A DNA stretch of 64,000 nt from Parabacteroides timonensis (GCF_900128505.1 NZ_LT669940.1:1398883-1462882); one strand, 5' to 3'. Numbered from the stretch's first letter, positions 34,681 to 43,976 are shown. The notes: generated from the letters alone by a model not told the origin. A program made the numbers and translations.

Positions 34681-35907
34681 TTATTTATACTCCAGTTTTT
34701 CTATTTCTTTGACAATACTTTTGGGTAGATTCTGCATATGTTTGTGGCAAGCCATTTCCAGCGAATACATGCGGGCAATGCAGTAGTTACTGTGTCCGCA
34801 ATCGCAACGGGCCTGCTCGTCTTCTTTCATGCGGTTGACGAATGCCGGATCGTTCAGGAGTGCACGTGCCATACTGACAAACTCGAAACCTTTTCCCAGC
34901 ACTTCGTCTATCTTTTCCCGTGAGATAAGACCGCCGACATATACGAGAGGCATTTTCAGGGCTGCCCGGAACTTGAGAGCATCTTCCAGGAAATAGGCCT
35001 CTTTGAACGGTTCGGTCGGTATCATCAGGTGACCGGCCATTCTTACGCCGAGGGGTAACCAACCGGCCGGCATATAATGTGTCATTGTACGGATAGGCAT
35101 GGCTCCCCGCATGACGTACATCGGGGCACGGCTTACAAATCCACCGCTGAGTATCAGGGCATGTACGCCGCATTCGTTTTGCAGGGTACGGGCCACTTCC
35201 AGTGTCTCGTCGATTTCCATTCCGCCTTTGAAACCGTCGCGCATATTCGTTTTAACCAGGACTGCCATATCGGAACCGGCCGCTTTCATTACTTCCTCCA
35301 TACACATCTTCATAAAGCGCATCCGGTTTTCCAGACTTCCGCCGTATTCGTCTTTCCGGTGATTGGTATAAGGCGAAAGGAACTGGCTGATCAGGTAGCC
35401 GTGCCCGGCATGTACTTCTACAGCATCCATTCCGGCTTCGCGTGCCAGACGGACGGCCTGCCCGAATGCTTTGGCCATCGCGGCTATCTCCGATTGCTTC
35501 ATGCCCCTGACAAAAGTGGGTGAATAGAGATTGAAGCCGCTCGATGCAGAAATAGGGGTACATCCGCAAATATTCTTATGAGACATGTTTCCGCAATGTC
35601 CGATCTGTATGGATGCGGCAGCCCCTTCTTTATGGATTGCATCGGTTATCTTTTTCAGTCCTGGGATGATATCGGGACGTAGCCACAACTGGCGCTCGAA
35701 AGAAAGTCCGCTCTGTGTAACGGCTGCATAAGCGAGTGTCGTCATACCGATTCCTCCGGCAGCAACGGAGATATGGTAGTTATAAAGCATTTCCGACGGG
35801 GCGTTCCCCGGGCACATACTTTCAAAGGCAGCCGCACGTATCGTACGGTTTCTGAGTGTTAACGGGCCAATTGTGGCGGGGGTGAATAGTAGAGATTCCT
35901 TGTTCAT
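34681..35907 (-). CDS. OYE-family flavin ene-reductase, candidate 3-oxo-5-beta-steroid 4-dehydrogenase
   Basis: The 408-residue protein is a single FMN-binding TIM barrel of the old yellow enzyme family: LTLRNRTIRAAAFES near the N terminus, VHAGHGYLISQFLSPYTNHR and DEYGGSLENRMRF in the middle, and VSMARALLNDP late. It lacks the FAD/NAD domain of full-length FadH/BaiCD-type enzymes. Four Cys lie near the C terminus (368, 370, 376, 388), in the place where relatives bind a 4Fe-4S cluster. Their spacing C-x-C-x5-C-x11-C differs from the usual C-x2-C-x3-C-x11-C. Beside the 5-alpha-reductase it probably reduces the delta4 bond of 3-oxo bile acids or steroids, yielding 5-beta products. Confidence 0.85.
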   Translation of the reverse strand: MNKESLLFTPATIGPLTLRNRTIRAAAFESMCPGNAPSEMLYNYHISVAAGGIGMTTLAYAAVTQSGLSFERQLWLRPDIIPGLKKITDAIHKEGAAASIQIGHCGNMSHKNICGCTPISASSGFNLYSPTFVRGMKQSEIAAMAKAFGQAVRLAREAGMDAVEVHAGHGYLISQFLSPYTNHRKDEYGGSLENRMRFMKMCMEEVMKAAGSDMAVLVKTNMRDGFKGGMEIDETLEVARTLQNECGVHALILSGGFVSRAPMYVMRGAMPIRTMTHYMPAGWLPLGVRMAGHLMIPTEPFKEAYFLEDALKFRAALKMPLVYVGGLISREKIDEVLGKGFEFVSMARALLNDPAFVNRMKEDEQARCDCGHSNYCIARMYSLEMACHKHMQNLPKSIVKEIEKLEYK

Positions 35908-35964
35908 AATTGCTTGTCTGTTTTTCAGTATCTATAATATTGTATAATCAGTCAGCAAATATAA

Positions 35965-36726
35965 TCAATATATAAATGGAATGATCCGTTTTCTGTTTCC
36001 GACCTCCTTTCCGAACATGGTTTTATATTTGTGCCAGATGGTATTGGCACGAGGCACGAGGTTCGCGAATGTCCACCAGGCGAACAAGGCACCGCTGGCA
36101 CTCCAGGTCAGGATCGCAAAACCACACCACTCTACCAACTCTCCGAAATAATTGGCTGAGGTGACGTAGTTGAACATACCTCCTTTCGGAAGATAATGGT
36201 TGGTATCGCCCGGTTTACGCAGATGACGAACGATATAGTCGGAACGCCAGTTGATATACATACCAGTAAAGAAAAGGATTGTTCCGATGATAAATTGAGG
36301 AGTGCATAACCAATCGACTGAATACATACTTTCGGGGGAGAGGTGAAATATCCACATGCCTTGTATATATCCGTTCAGTAGGTTGAATACGATACCCATG
36401 ATCATGATCCCGGCCGGCATCTTACTTTTTCCTTTGATTAATAGAGGGAAAATGAATGCCCGCTGTAAATAATGCAGTTCAAAGAAGAGGAAAAAGAGTA
36501 GGGGAACTGTTTCAAATTGTCGTCCGGACTGGCTCCATAATAGAAGCATGACCAGGAAAACCGGAGCTTCCATACATATCCAGGCAATCTTGTTGGGGAT
36601 GGGCTTTCCCCATTTCTTATCGAACAACATGCCGTATCCGGCTTCTACAAAATAGAGGGTGATGAAAACAATGGCGGCAATCACTGCCATTGCTATCAGT
36701 AATATATTGAAATATTCGTTTGTCAT
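35965..36726 (-). CDS. Steroid 5-alpha-reductase family membrane enzyme
   Basis: The 253-residue protein has about six membrane spans and the conserved C-terminal SRD5A core (LPKGGMFNYVTSANYFGEL and EWCGFA) that binds NADPH and substrate. A KMFG-type end (KYKTMFGKEV) follows. Homologues in gut Bacteroidales convert 3-oxo-delta4-lithocholic acid and steroid hormones to 5-alpha forms. The ATG overlaps the stop of the upstream response-regulator gene by four bases (ATGA), so translation is coupled. The OYE gene follows after 57 bp and the SDR after that, giving the complete set for allo- and iso-type reductions. Confidence 0.88.
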   Translation of the reverse strand: MTNEYFNILLIAMAVIAAIVFITLYFVEAGYGMLFDKKWGKPIPNKIAWICMEAPVFLVMLLLWSQSGRQFETVPLLFFLFFELHYLQRAFIFPLLIKGKSKMPAGIMIMGIVFNLLNGYIQGMWIFHLSPESMYSVDWLCTPQFIIGTILFFTGMYINWRSDYIVRHLRKPGDTNHYLPKGGMFNYVTSANYFGELVEWCGFAILTWSASGALFAWWTFANLVPRANTIWHKYKTMFGKEVGNRKRIIPFIY

Positions 36727-37421
36727 TCCTGTGTAGCTTTAGTCACTAGTTTGTATCCTTTTCCATGTACGTTCTCGATCCTGATGGTCGGGTCGGCTTT
36801 CAGCAGGTGACGTAGTTTGGTGATATACACATCCATACTGCGTGCATTGAAATAACTGTCGTTTTTCCATATCCTTTGTAGTGCGGAACTTCTGTCGACC
36901 AGTTTGTTCGGGTTCTGACACAATACTTTGAGAAGGTCAGACTCTTTGGTGGTCAGTTTCTTCTCTTCTTCACCTATGGATAACGTTTGTGTATGCGTGT
37001 TGAAGGAGAAAAGGCCGAATTTGTATATAACGATCGGTTTTTGCTGATCGGAAACAGAGCGTTTCATTATAGCGTTGATGCGGGCCTGCAATACTTCCAG
37101 GCTAATAGGTTTCCGCATCAGATCGTCTGCTCCCATCTGGTAGACTTCTACAATATCTTCTTTGGTCGGAGAATTGAATAAGAAGATCAGTCGTGTTTCA
37201 TTTCGTACGGCTTTGAATGCAGCGGCCAGGGTGATTTCTTCCTTATCGGCGGATACATCCATGATACAAAGGTCTGAGCCAGCGGTACAAAAGAAATCGT
37301 AGGCCTCTTCTGCCTGGGAAAATGTTTCAGTGGCATATTTATCAGTCTTCAGACATTCTTTGAATAATGCTCCCAGGTTTTCGTCTTTAGTAAAAATAAG
37401 GATCTTAAGGTGTTTGTCCAT
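36723..37421 (-). CDS. OmpR-family response regulator, orphan
   Basis: Residues 1-120 of this 232-residue protein form a receiver domain with an acidic pair (Asp13, Glu14), phospho-acceptor Asp55 (LCIMDV), Ser84 in the usual Thr/Ser place and Lys104 (RKP). Residues 130-228 form a winged-helix DNA-binding domain (KLTTKESDLLKVLCQNPNKL, VYITKLRHLL, NVHGKGYKLV). It resembles RprY-type regulators of Bacteroides. No histidine kinase is encoded in the window. It is translationally coupled to the 5-alpha-reductase and lies 13 bp behind the STM3941-like gene, so it may sense or control steroid or bile-acid conversion and efflux. Confidence 0.88.
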   Translation of the reverse strand: MDKHLKILIFTKDENLGALFKECLKTDKYATETFSQAEEAYDFFCTAGSDLCIMDVSADKEEITLAAAFKAVRNETRLIFLFNSPTKEDIVEVYQMGADDLMRKPISLEVLQARINAIMKRSVSDQQKPIVIYKFGLFSFNTHTQTLSIGEEEKKLTTKESDLLKVLCQNPNKLVDRSSALQRIWKNDSYFNARSMDVYITKLRHLLKADPTIRIENVHGKGYKLVTKATQE

Positions 37422-37434
37422 TGTAAAAAAGATT

Positions 37435-37992
37435 CTATGCTTCTTCGTGAGAAGCTTTATAAAGGTTATATCTTTCGAATACAGCCTGTTTTAATTCTTC
37501 GAAAGTACAATCCAACGCGCGGTTGGAAATACAAATAGGTGATCCGTAGTATTGAAGCCTTAGCTCCATGGAACGTTTTTTACTACGTGCGGGTTCACGG
37601 TCAATATATTCGTTCGGATTTTTGACCTTTAACACAATGTATTTGCGTTTCAGGTTGCTAATATCGTCCATAACTTTGATATTTTCAACATCTTTCCATA
37701 AAATAGTACCAAATCTGTTTCCGGTGGATATGTCATTAACACCTTCTTCTGAAACATAGATAGCTGTAAATTTTTCCCGTGTGAGGTAATAATAGCTTAT
37801 GCAACAAAACACCGTGGTCAGCAACGAGAAAAATCCAACCAGGAGAAGGAGGAAACGTCCTTCGCCTAACTTCAGCTCGTGAGAGAGTGTAAGGGAACCT
37901 ATGCCGATCAGGGCAGAGAAGAGGGTTGTAAGGAACAACCCTCTCTGCTTTTTCCTGCTCAATTTAAATGTTGTTACAGAAGGTGTATTCAT
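37435..37992 (-). CDS. STM3941-like membrane protein
   Basis: The 185-residue protein has two closely spaced membrane spans at about residues 20-37 and 47-67. A soluble PH-like C-terminal region follows with the segments GTILWKDVENIKV and VLKVKNPNEYI. I associate this layout with the STM3941 family, whose function is unknown. It lies 6 bp after the PII-like gene and 13 bp before the response regulator, so it is part of the same transcription unit. Confidence 0.65.
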   Translation of the reverse strand: MNTPSVTTFKLSRKKQRGLFLTTLFSALIGIGSLTLSHELKLGEGRFLLLLVGFFSLLTTVFCCISYYYLTREKFTAIYVSEEGVNDISTGNRFGTILWKDVENIKVMDDISNLKRKYIVLKVKNPNEYIDREPARSKKRSMELRLQYYGSPICISNRALDCTFEELKQAVFERYNLYKASHEEA

Positions 37993-37998
37993 GTATAT

Positions 37999-38292
37999 TT
38001 AAATTGTTTTTTCAACATTCCATACAAACGCACGCAGACCTTGTGCTTCCGTTTGCATATCCATTTTATGTAACAGATCGAGGAAATGGTCTACTTTTTC
38101 ATCGTCTACCATAGCCAGTATGGCGGAGTTCAGTGTAGGCCATGCGTGACTGCCGTAGTGGGGTTCGCCGTTTTTGCTACCGCGTCCCTGCACTTCATCC
38201 CAGTAGGTGAAGCCACGGATGTTGTTACGATCCATGACACTTAAGATCATTTCGTAATAGGCCTGATTGAATGATATGAATATAGCTTTCAT
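37999..38292 (-). CDS. PII-like PG0541-family transporter-associated protein
   Basis: The 97-residue cytoplasmic protein has a ferredoxin-like, PII-type layout: MKAIFISFNQAYYEMILSVM opens the first strand and helix, and the middle carries RGFTYWDEVQGRGSKNGEP. Members of this family are found directly after RND pump genes in Bacteroidales and may regulate the pump. Here the RND permease lies 55 bp upstream with a strong hairpin between. No nucleotide-binding T-loop typical of GlnB is evident. Confidence 0.75.
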   Translation of the reverse strand: MKAIFISFNQAYYEMILSVMDRNNIRGFTYWDEVQGRGSKNGEPHYGSHAWPTLNSAILAMVDDEKVDHFLDLLHKMDMQTEAQGLRAFVWNVEKTI

Positions 38293-38314
38293 TGTTCTTT
38301 CTATTTTATGTTAT

Positions 38315-38339
38315 AACCGGGAACTCAGGGTTCCCGGTT
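38315..38339 (-). terminator. Strong hairpin between the RND permease and PII-like genes
   Basis: AACCGGGAAC pairs perfectly with GTTCCCGGTT around a 5-base loop. On the minus strand no T-run follows, so it is more likely an attenuator or an mRNA-processing or stabilising hairpin than a complete stop. Confidence 0.6.
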
Positions 38340-38347
38340 TCTATGTT

Positions 38348-41300
38348 TTATAATTGTTCCAGTTGGTTTAACTTGGCGATCTTACGACGACGGCGTTTCA
38401 CTCCGTTGCCGGCAAATACGCAATATACTACCGGTACGATAACCAGCGTAATCAAGGTGGAAACCGAAAGACCCCAGGCAACTGTCATACCCATCGAACG
38501 CCACATTTCAGCACCTTCACCGGTTCCGATAGCCATCGGGATCATACCCAGTACGGTAGTCAATGTAGTCATTAATACCGGACGGAGACGGGACTTACCG
38601 GCAGCTACGGCAGCTGTAAGAATACTCATACCACGTTCGCGGCACAGGATGGTGTAGTCGATCAATACGATACCGTTTTTAACAACGATACCCATCAACA
38701 TGATCACACCGATCAAAGCCATTACACCCAGCGGCGTTTGTGTGATCGACAATCCGAGGATAACCCCTGTAAAGGCAAACGGAATGGAGAACATGATCAC
38801 GAACGGGTCGGTCAACGATTCGAACTGGGCGGCCATCACAATGAACACGAGGATGATGATCAATACCATTAACGTTCCCAGATCCTGGAATGTATCCTGC
38901 TGGTCTTCGAATGTACCACCCAACTGCCAGCTTACTTCGCTCGGGATATCCATCTGTTTCAATTCGCCACGTACGGCAGCAACCAGGTCACTCAATGCAG
39001 CACCCTGACCTACGACGGCTGAAACAGTGATAATACGTTCACGGTTCTTACGTTCGATGGTAGGCGGTGTCATACGTTCTACTACTTTGCCGACATCGCG
39101 GATACGAACACCTTGTCCGGCATTATTGTAGATCAGGATATTCTCGATGTCCTCGATAGACTGGCGGAATTCCGGAGCATAACGTACCTTGATATCATAC
39201 TCGTCACCGTCTTCGCGATATTTGGAAGCAGTAGAACCGTTGATGCGGTTACGCAGATACAAAGAAGCTGTTGCTACGTTCAGTCCGTTCATAGCCAGTT
39301 TTTCGCGGTCGAAATCCACCTGGTATTCCGGGATATAGTCTTTACGGCTGATGTTTACCTGCGAACAACCTTTCAATGCTTCCAGGCGTCTTGCCAGGTC
39401 GGCTGCCACAGCATCGGTCTTGGCAAAGTCGAAACCGTAGATTTCTATATCCACAGCATTTTCACCACCCATAGAACCCGACTGACCTCCGGCTAATACC
39501 TTATACTCTTTGATCTCCGAATATTCGGCCAGGTCTTCACGCATCATATCACAAATCTCGATAAGGCCTCTTTCACGATCACCGACACTACTCAGGTTGA
39601 TGTTCATTTCGATGATGTGCGAACCGTTATCGCTCAGCTGTGCAAATGTGTTGTCCGTATCGGCCTGTCCTTCGGTGAAGTTCAGAACAAGGATTTCCGG
39701 ATATTTCTCACGGAACTGTTTGTCGATACGTAGAGCCAGGTCACGTGTTATTTCCTGGCGGGTACCGATCGGTAGTTCGATAGTAATACCGATACGGGCA
39801 TTATCCTGTGTCGGGAAGAACTCAGTTTTTACAGTCGGTATCAATAGCATACTACCAAAGAATACCAATGCAGCACCTGTGATAACCGTTTTGCGGTGGC
39901 GGACAGCCCAACTCAGGAAGCGTGCATAAGCTACATCCAGTGCATTCAGTGCTTTTTCGATCGGTGTGAAGAATAATACATATAAACGACCTTTCTTCGG
40001 ATCGAGACGTAACAACTGGGAACAAAGCATCGGAGTCAGCGTCAAGGCACCTATGGTAGATACGATCATAATGATACTAACGATCCATCCTAACTGTTTG
40101 AAAAGGATACCGGCCATACCAGTAACCATGGTCAACGGCAGGAATACTGCCAACATGGTCAGCGTAGAAGCGATAACAGAAATAGCCACCTCATTGGTTG
40201 CATGTACTGCCGCCTGTTTCGGTTTACTTCCCCGCTCGATATGCGTCGTGACGTTTTCCAATACTACGATGGCATCATCCACCACCATACCGATTGCAAT
40301 GGACAGTGAACTCAGAGAGATGATGTTCAATGTGTTTCCTGACGCCAACAAGTATGCGAAGGCGGCGATCAACGAGATCGGGATAGTCAGAATAATAATA
40401 AATGTCGCTCTCCAGCGCCCCAGGAAGATAAATACAACCAACATAACGACAATGAAGGTGATCATGATCGTTTCCTGCAAACTGTCGATCGTGTTTAAGA
40501 TGTTTGTAGAAGTATCCATAATTGCCCCTAGTTGTACATCCGACGGTAAGCTAGCCTGTATCTCCGGAAGTTTCTCGTGTACCTTTTTGGCGATGTTTAC
40601 CGAGTTTGCACCGGATTGTTTCTGGATAACGATCATACCCCCTTTACCTCCATTATTGAAGGTTTCCTGAGCACGTTCTTCTATATAATCATCTACCCGC
40701 GCGATGTCACGCAGATATACATTTCTGCCGTTGTTGCTTCCCACTACGAGGTCGAGCATCTGTTTGGCATTGGTAAACTCGCCCTGTACACGTAGCGTGT
40801 AGGTGTTCGAACCGATATCGATGCTACCCCCCGGAGTGTTACGGTTTTCCTGGGCGATGACTGTTGAAATGCCTTCGATAGTCAGTCCGTAAGCCTCCAG
40901 TTTGTAAGGGTCGCAATATACCTGTACCTCGCGGATCGGTGCTCCTGAGATAGATACCGCACCCACGCCGCTGATACGTGCCAGTGGGTTCGATACTTTA
41001 TCGTCCAGGATCTTATATAAGGCGTTGGTACTTTCTTCTGCTGTCACGGAAAGCAACAGGATAGGAATATCGTCGGTACCAAACTTAAAGATGATCGGAT
41101 TTTCTACATCATCCGGCAGCGACGACTCTACGATGTCCAGTTTATCCCGGACGTCGTTGGTCGCGACATCAATATCGGTTCCGTATTCAAATTCCAGCGT
41201 AACGATAGAGATGTTTTCGCGAGATTGTGATGTGATGTGCTTCAGGTCACTCACACTGTTCAACACGTTTTCCAATGGCTTGGATACGTTCATTTCAATA

Positions 41301-41473
41301 TCTGTGGCACTGGCTCCGGGATAGGCCGTCATGACCATGATCATGTTGGTCTCGATCTCCGGCAGCAAGTCTACTGATAATCGGGTTAGGGAAAAAAGCC
41401 CCATAATTACCACTGCCACAAACACGAGGGCGGTGGTTACCGGCTTTTTGACCGCTGTTGCATATAAACTCAT
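38348..41473 (-). CDS. RND efflux permease (HAE1 type)
   Basis: The 1041-residue inner-membrane protein is a proton-driven pump of the AcrB/MexB class. TM1 (VTTALVFVAVVIMGLFSL), two large periplasmic loops, and a core block with GMVVDDAIVVLENV (the conserved Asp pair in TM4) are visible. The end of TM12 is VSTLITLVIVPVVYCVFAG. The length is normal. It exports toxic compounds, bile acids or drugs through the adjacent adaptor and TolC proteins. A TetR gene heads the operon. The steroid reductase genes lie downstream on the same strand, so steroids or bile acids are plausible substrates, but this is inference. Confidence 0.95.
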   Translation of the reverse strand: MSLYATAVKKPVTTALVFVAVVIMGLFSLTRLSVDLLPEIETNMIMVMTAYPGASATDIEMNVSKPLENVLNSVSDLKHITSQSRENISIVTLEFEYGTDIDVATNDVRDKLDIVESSLPDDVENPIIFKFGTDDIPILLLSVTAEESTNALYKILDDKVSNPLARISGVGAVSISGAPIREVQVYCDPYKLEAYGLTIEGISTVIAQENRNTPGGSIDIGSNTYTLRVQGEFTNAKQMLDLVVGSNNGRNVYLRDIARVDDYIEERAQETFNNGGKGGMIVIQKQSGANSVNIAKKVHEKLPEIQASLPSDVQLGAIMDTSTNILNTIDSLQETIMITFIVVMLVVFIFLGRWRATFIIILTIPISLIAAFAYLLASGNTLNIISLSSLSIAIGMVVDDAIVVLENVTTHIERGSKPKQAAVHATNEVAISVIASTLTMLAVFLPLTMVTGMAGILFKQLGWIVSIIMIVSTIGALTLTPMLCSQLLRLDPKKGRLYVLFFTPIEKALNALDVAYARFLSWAVRHRKTVITGAALVFFGSMLLIPTVKTEFFPTQDNARIGITIELPIGTRQEITRDLALRIDKQFREKYPEILVLNFTEGQADTDNTFAQLSDNGSHIIEMNINLSSVGDRERGLIEICDMMREDLAEYSEIKEYKVLAGGQSGSMGGENAVDIEIYGFDFAKTDAVAADLARRLEALKGCSQVNISRKDYIPEYQVDFDREKLAMNGLNVATASLYLRNRINGSTASKYREDGDEYDIKVRYAPEFRQSIEDIENILIYNNAGQGVRIRDVGKVVERMTPPTIERKNRERIITVSAVVGQGAALSDLVAAVRGELKQMDIPSEVSWQLGGTFEDQQDTFQDLGTLMVLIIILVFIVMAAQFESLTDPFVIMFSIPFAFTGVILGLSITQTPLGVMALIGVIMLMGIVVKNGIVLIDYTILCRERGMSILTAAVAAGKSRLRPVLMTTLTTVLGMIPMAIGTGEGAEMWRSMGMTVAWGLSVSTLITLVIVPVVYCVFAGNGVKRRRRKIAKLNQLEQL

Positions 41474-41486
41474 ATAGTGTTATTTC

Positions 41487-42509
41487 TTACTTGTCAATTT
41501 CTACTTCCATTCCATTAGTCAAACGGTTCTGACCGGTTGTTACCACCTGGTCGCCGTTCTCGACACCTGATATAATTTCGTATTTGTTACCCATACGACG
41601 TCCCAGCTCTACCTTCTGGTAAGATACTTTTCCATTCTTATATACATAAATGTAGCGGTCGCCTGAACCGGACTGTTTAACGATAGCCTGGTCGGGGGTG
41701 ACAACGTGATTTCTTGTACCGAAGTTCATTGTTGCACGGGCAAACATTCCCGGGCGTACGCGTTCGTCGGTATTTGCAATCTTGATCTCGACAGGGAAAG
41801 TACGGCTTGTTGCATCGATAGTCGGATAAACCAGACTCACTTTACCTTTGAATACTTCGTCGCCGTAAACATCCAACTTGATATCTACTTCATTCCCTTT
41901 CTTAACCTGGGTGAAATAGCTTTCGGAAACATTCACGAGCAGTTTGACCGGACGAATCTGTTCGACGGTAAAGATCGGATCTCCACCGCTATACATATCG
42001 CCGTTATCGTAATTACGGGCAGTCACGATACCACTGATCGGGCTTAGTAACTGGGTATTTTCCTGCAAGTTCTTGTAACTTTCACGGCTTATATCCAACT
42101 GGGTTTTCTGAGCATCCCAGGCTGATTTCGAAGCACCGCCTACTTTATATAGTTCGTCGATACGCTTGAACTCCACTTCCTGATTGTCCAACTGGACTTT
42201 GGCTTGTTTCAGGTTGTTGGCATCCATTTTGACCAATAGCTGGCCTTCTTTCACATGGTCGCCTACTTCTGCGAACAGTTTCTCAATACGGACCGGCGAC
42301 TGAGGGGCTATATTATTCTTTATATTTGCTTCCACAGTGGCTGTAAATTCTGCTATCTGGTCTACATCCTGAGCTGATACCTGTTCTATTTTCACTTTCA
42401 CCTTTTCATCAACGGCCTGTGTTGTTGCGTCTTTCTTCTCACCCGAGCAGGACATCAGCAAGGCTAACGTAACGAGTGGTACAACTTTCAGCATTTCACG
42501 TGTTTTCAT
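41487..42509 (-). CDS. RND periplasmic adaptor lipoprotein (membrane fusion protein)
   Basis: The start at 42509 gives a compact lipoprotein signal (lipobox Cys at residue 21, LLMSC). The reading from 42539 would add ten residues and distort the signal. The 340-residue protein has a lipoyl/hairpin region (IAPQSPVRIEKLFAEVGDHV, LLSPISGIVTARNYDNGD), a beta-barrel domain (KGKVSLVYPTIDATSRTFPV) and a membrane-proximal domain (VKQSGSGDRYIYVYKNGKVS). It links the permease to TolC. It lies 13 bp upstream of the permease gene and 40 bp after tolC. Confidence 0.93.
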   Translation of the reverse strand: MKTREMLKVVPLVTLALLMSCSGEKKDATTQAVDEKVKVKIEQVSAQDVDQIAEFTATVEANIKNNIAPQSPVRIEKLFAEVGDHVKEGQLLVKMDANNLKQAKVQLDNQEVEFKRIDELYKVGGASKSAWDAQKTQLDISRESYKNLQENTQLLSPISGIVTARNYDNGDMYSGGDPIFTVEQIRPVKLLVNVSESYFTQVKKGNEVDIKLDVYGDEVFKGKVSLVYPTIDATSRTFPVEIKIANTDERVRPGMFARATMNFGTRNHVVTPDQAIVKQSGSGDRYIYVYKNGKVSYQKVELGRRMGNKYEIISGVENGDQVVTTGQNRLTNGMEVEIDK

Positions 42510-42549
42510 ATTGTAAACTGTTTTTATTTTTATTCTCATTGCTAGTTAA

Positions 42550-43932
42550 TTAGTAATTTTGTTGACCCAGTACTTTCTCCAGATCTGATTTAGCTACCAT
42601 ATAATCGTATATGGCTTGATTGAAATTCAACTTCGATTGCGTGAGTGCCAACTCGGCATCATTCATTTCCAATAGTGTTCCGGCACCGGTGTCATATCGC
42701 TTCTGGGCGATAAGATATCCGCGGTTTGCCTGTTCCACCCCTTTTTGTGCTGCATCGAACTTCTTGATGCAAGTGTTCATATTATCCATATATTGTTTGA
42801 TAGACAGTTGCAGGTTACGTTTTGTATCCTCGCGCTGCAAATCCATCTGTTGCATGGATACCTGTGTCTGTTTGATCTTATGATATTTGCTTCCTCCTGA
42901 AAAGATAGGAACGGTCAGCGTTACACCGATCATTGAATAAGGGTTCCATTGGTAGTTCTTGAACTTGAAATCATTATTCATGGACGTCCACTGGTAGAGA
43001 CCGGTTAAAGACAGTGTTGGCAGATAATCGAACTTCTGCATCATCAATGTCTTTTTCAGTTGTTCGGCTTGTAAATCGATCTGTTTCAAATCCGTGTTCT
43101 CGGAAAGTGTTGTGTCGGTCGATAAAAAGTCTGCGAATAACTCGGTTTCATAGTCAACCAGCGTACCTTCGCAATCGATCTCTGTTTCCAGGTCCATTCC
43201 TAATAATGCTTTCAGTTGCCATTTAGCAAGTGTTAATGAGTTTAATGCCTGTAACATATTGGGTTCGCTGTTCTTTACAGTAACATCGGCACGGATCAGG
43301 TCGTATTCGGCAACGGTTCCCTGTTCATATTTCTTCTTGATGTCCAGATAATTCTCCATTGCGTTGTCGTAACTGTCTTTGAATACACGGTATGAATCGT
43401 TGGCCAGTAATACACTGTAGAAACTTTTCTTTACCTGGTTCACCATAGATATTTTGGATGAACGTGCTTGTTCCACCGATAGTTCGACGTCCAGAGCCGA
43501 TATGCTCAGGCTCTTCCATAAAGATGCATTTACCAGCGGCATCGAAGCGTTAAATCCGAGACTCCAGTTGTTATCGCGTCCAACTTCGATCCCTTTACTC
43601 ATATCCGGCACTTCTGTTCCTTCGGGAATTTCCGAACTTCCCATATCGAAGCCATCCATATACATTACCTGTTTTTTCAGTGTCCGGTTGTAGTCGGCAG
43701 CAAAGCTAATATCTGGGAACAGGGCGGCATACGAACCCTTTTGCGCATACTTTTTCTTTTCGATTTCTTTGTCTGCGACTTTTACGGTTGGGTTCTCACT
43801 CAGCGCAATCTCCAGTGCTTTACTCAGGTTCAGCTTCAGGACATCCTGTGCTTTGGCTGAAGTAAAGGCCAGAGATGGTAGCAACATCAAAACTACCCAC
43901 ATCATCTTTTTCCTAACTAATACTCGTTTCAT
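42550..43932 (-). CDS. TolC family outer-membrane efflux protein
   Basis: The 460-residue protein has a signal peptide (residues 1-28, ending SAKAQ) and two homologous OEP repeats. Each repeat has long amphipathic helices (ALEIALSENPTVKVADKEIE near the N terminus; GVEQANRGYLIAQKRYDTGA late). TolC trimers form the outer-membrane exit duct for RND pumps. The gene lies between the tetR gene and the adaptor in one operon. Confidence 0.93.
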   Translation of the reverse strand: MKRVLVRKKMMWVVLMLLPSLAFTSAKAQDVLKLNLSKALEIALSENPTVKVADKEIEKKKYAQKGSYAALFPDISFAADYNRTLKKQVMYMDGFDMGSSEIPEGTEVPDMSKGIEVGRDNNWSLGFNASMPLVNASLWKSLSISALDVELSVEQARSSKISMVNQVKKSFYSVLLANDSYRVFKDSYDNAMENYLDIKKKYEQGTVAEYDLIRADVTVKNSEPNMLQALNSLTLAKWQLKALLGMDLETEIDCEGTLVDYETELFADFLSTDTTLSENTDLKQIDLQAEQLKKTLMMQKFDYLPTLSLTGLYQWTSMNNDFKFKNYQWNPYSMIGVTLTVPIFSGGSKYHKIKQTQVSMQQMDLQREDTKRNLQLSIKQYMDNMNTCIKKFDAAQKGVEQANRGYLIAQKRYDTGAGTLLEMNDAELALTQSKLNFNQAIYDYMVAKSDLEKVLGQQNY

Positions 43933-43954
43933 TTAAACTAGATTTGATTTTGAA

Positions 43955-43970
43955 TATAATACCTATTATA
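43955..43970. promoter_or_regulatory. Palindrome in the tetR-tolC gap, possible operator
   Basis: TATAATA-CC-TATTATA is a perfect 7+2+7 dyad in the 44-bp gap between tetR and tolC. It could be the TetR operator controlling the pump genes. AT-rich palindromes also arise by chance, so support is modest. Confidence 0.3.
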
Positions 43971-43976
43971 ATTCTC

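Noticed and set aside
39966..40670. A 234-codon plus-strand frame within the RND permease gene
   Set aside because: It is antisense to a well-conserved RND core. Its Thr/Ile/Met-rich translation mirrors the membrane codons of the real gene.
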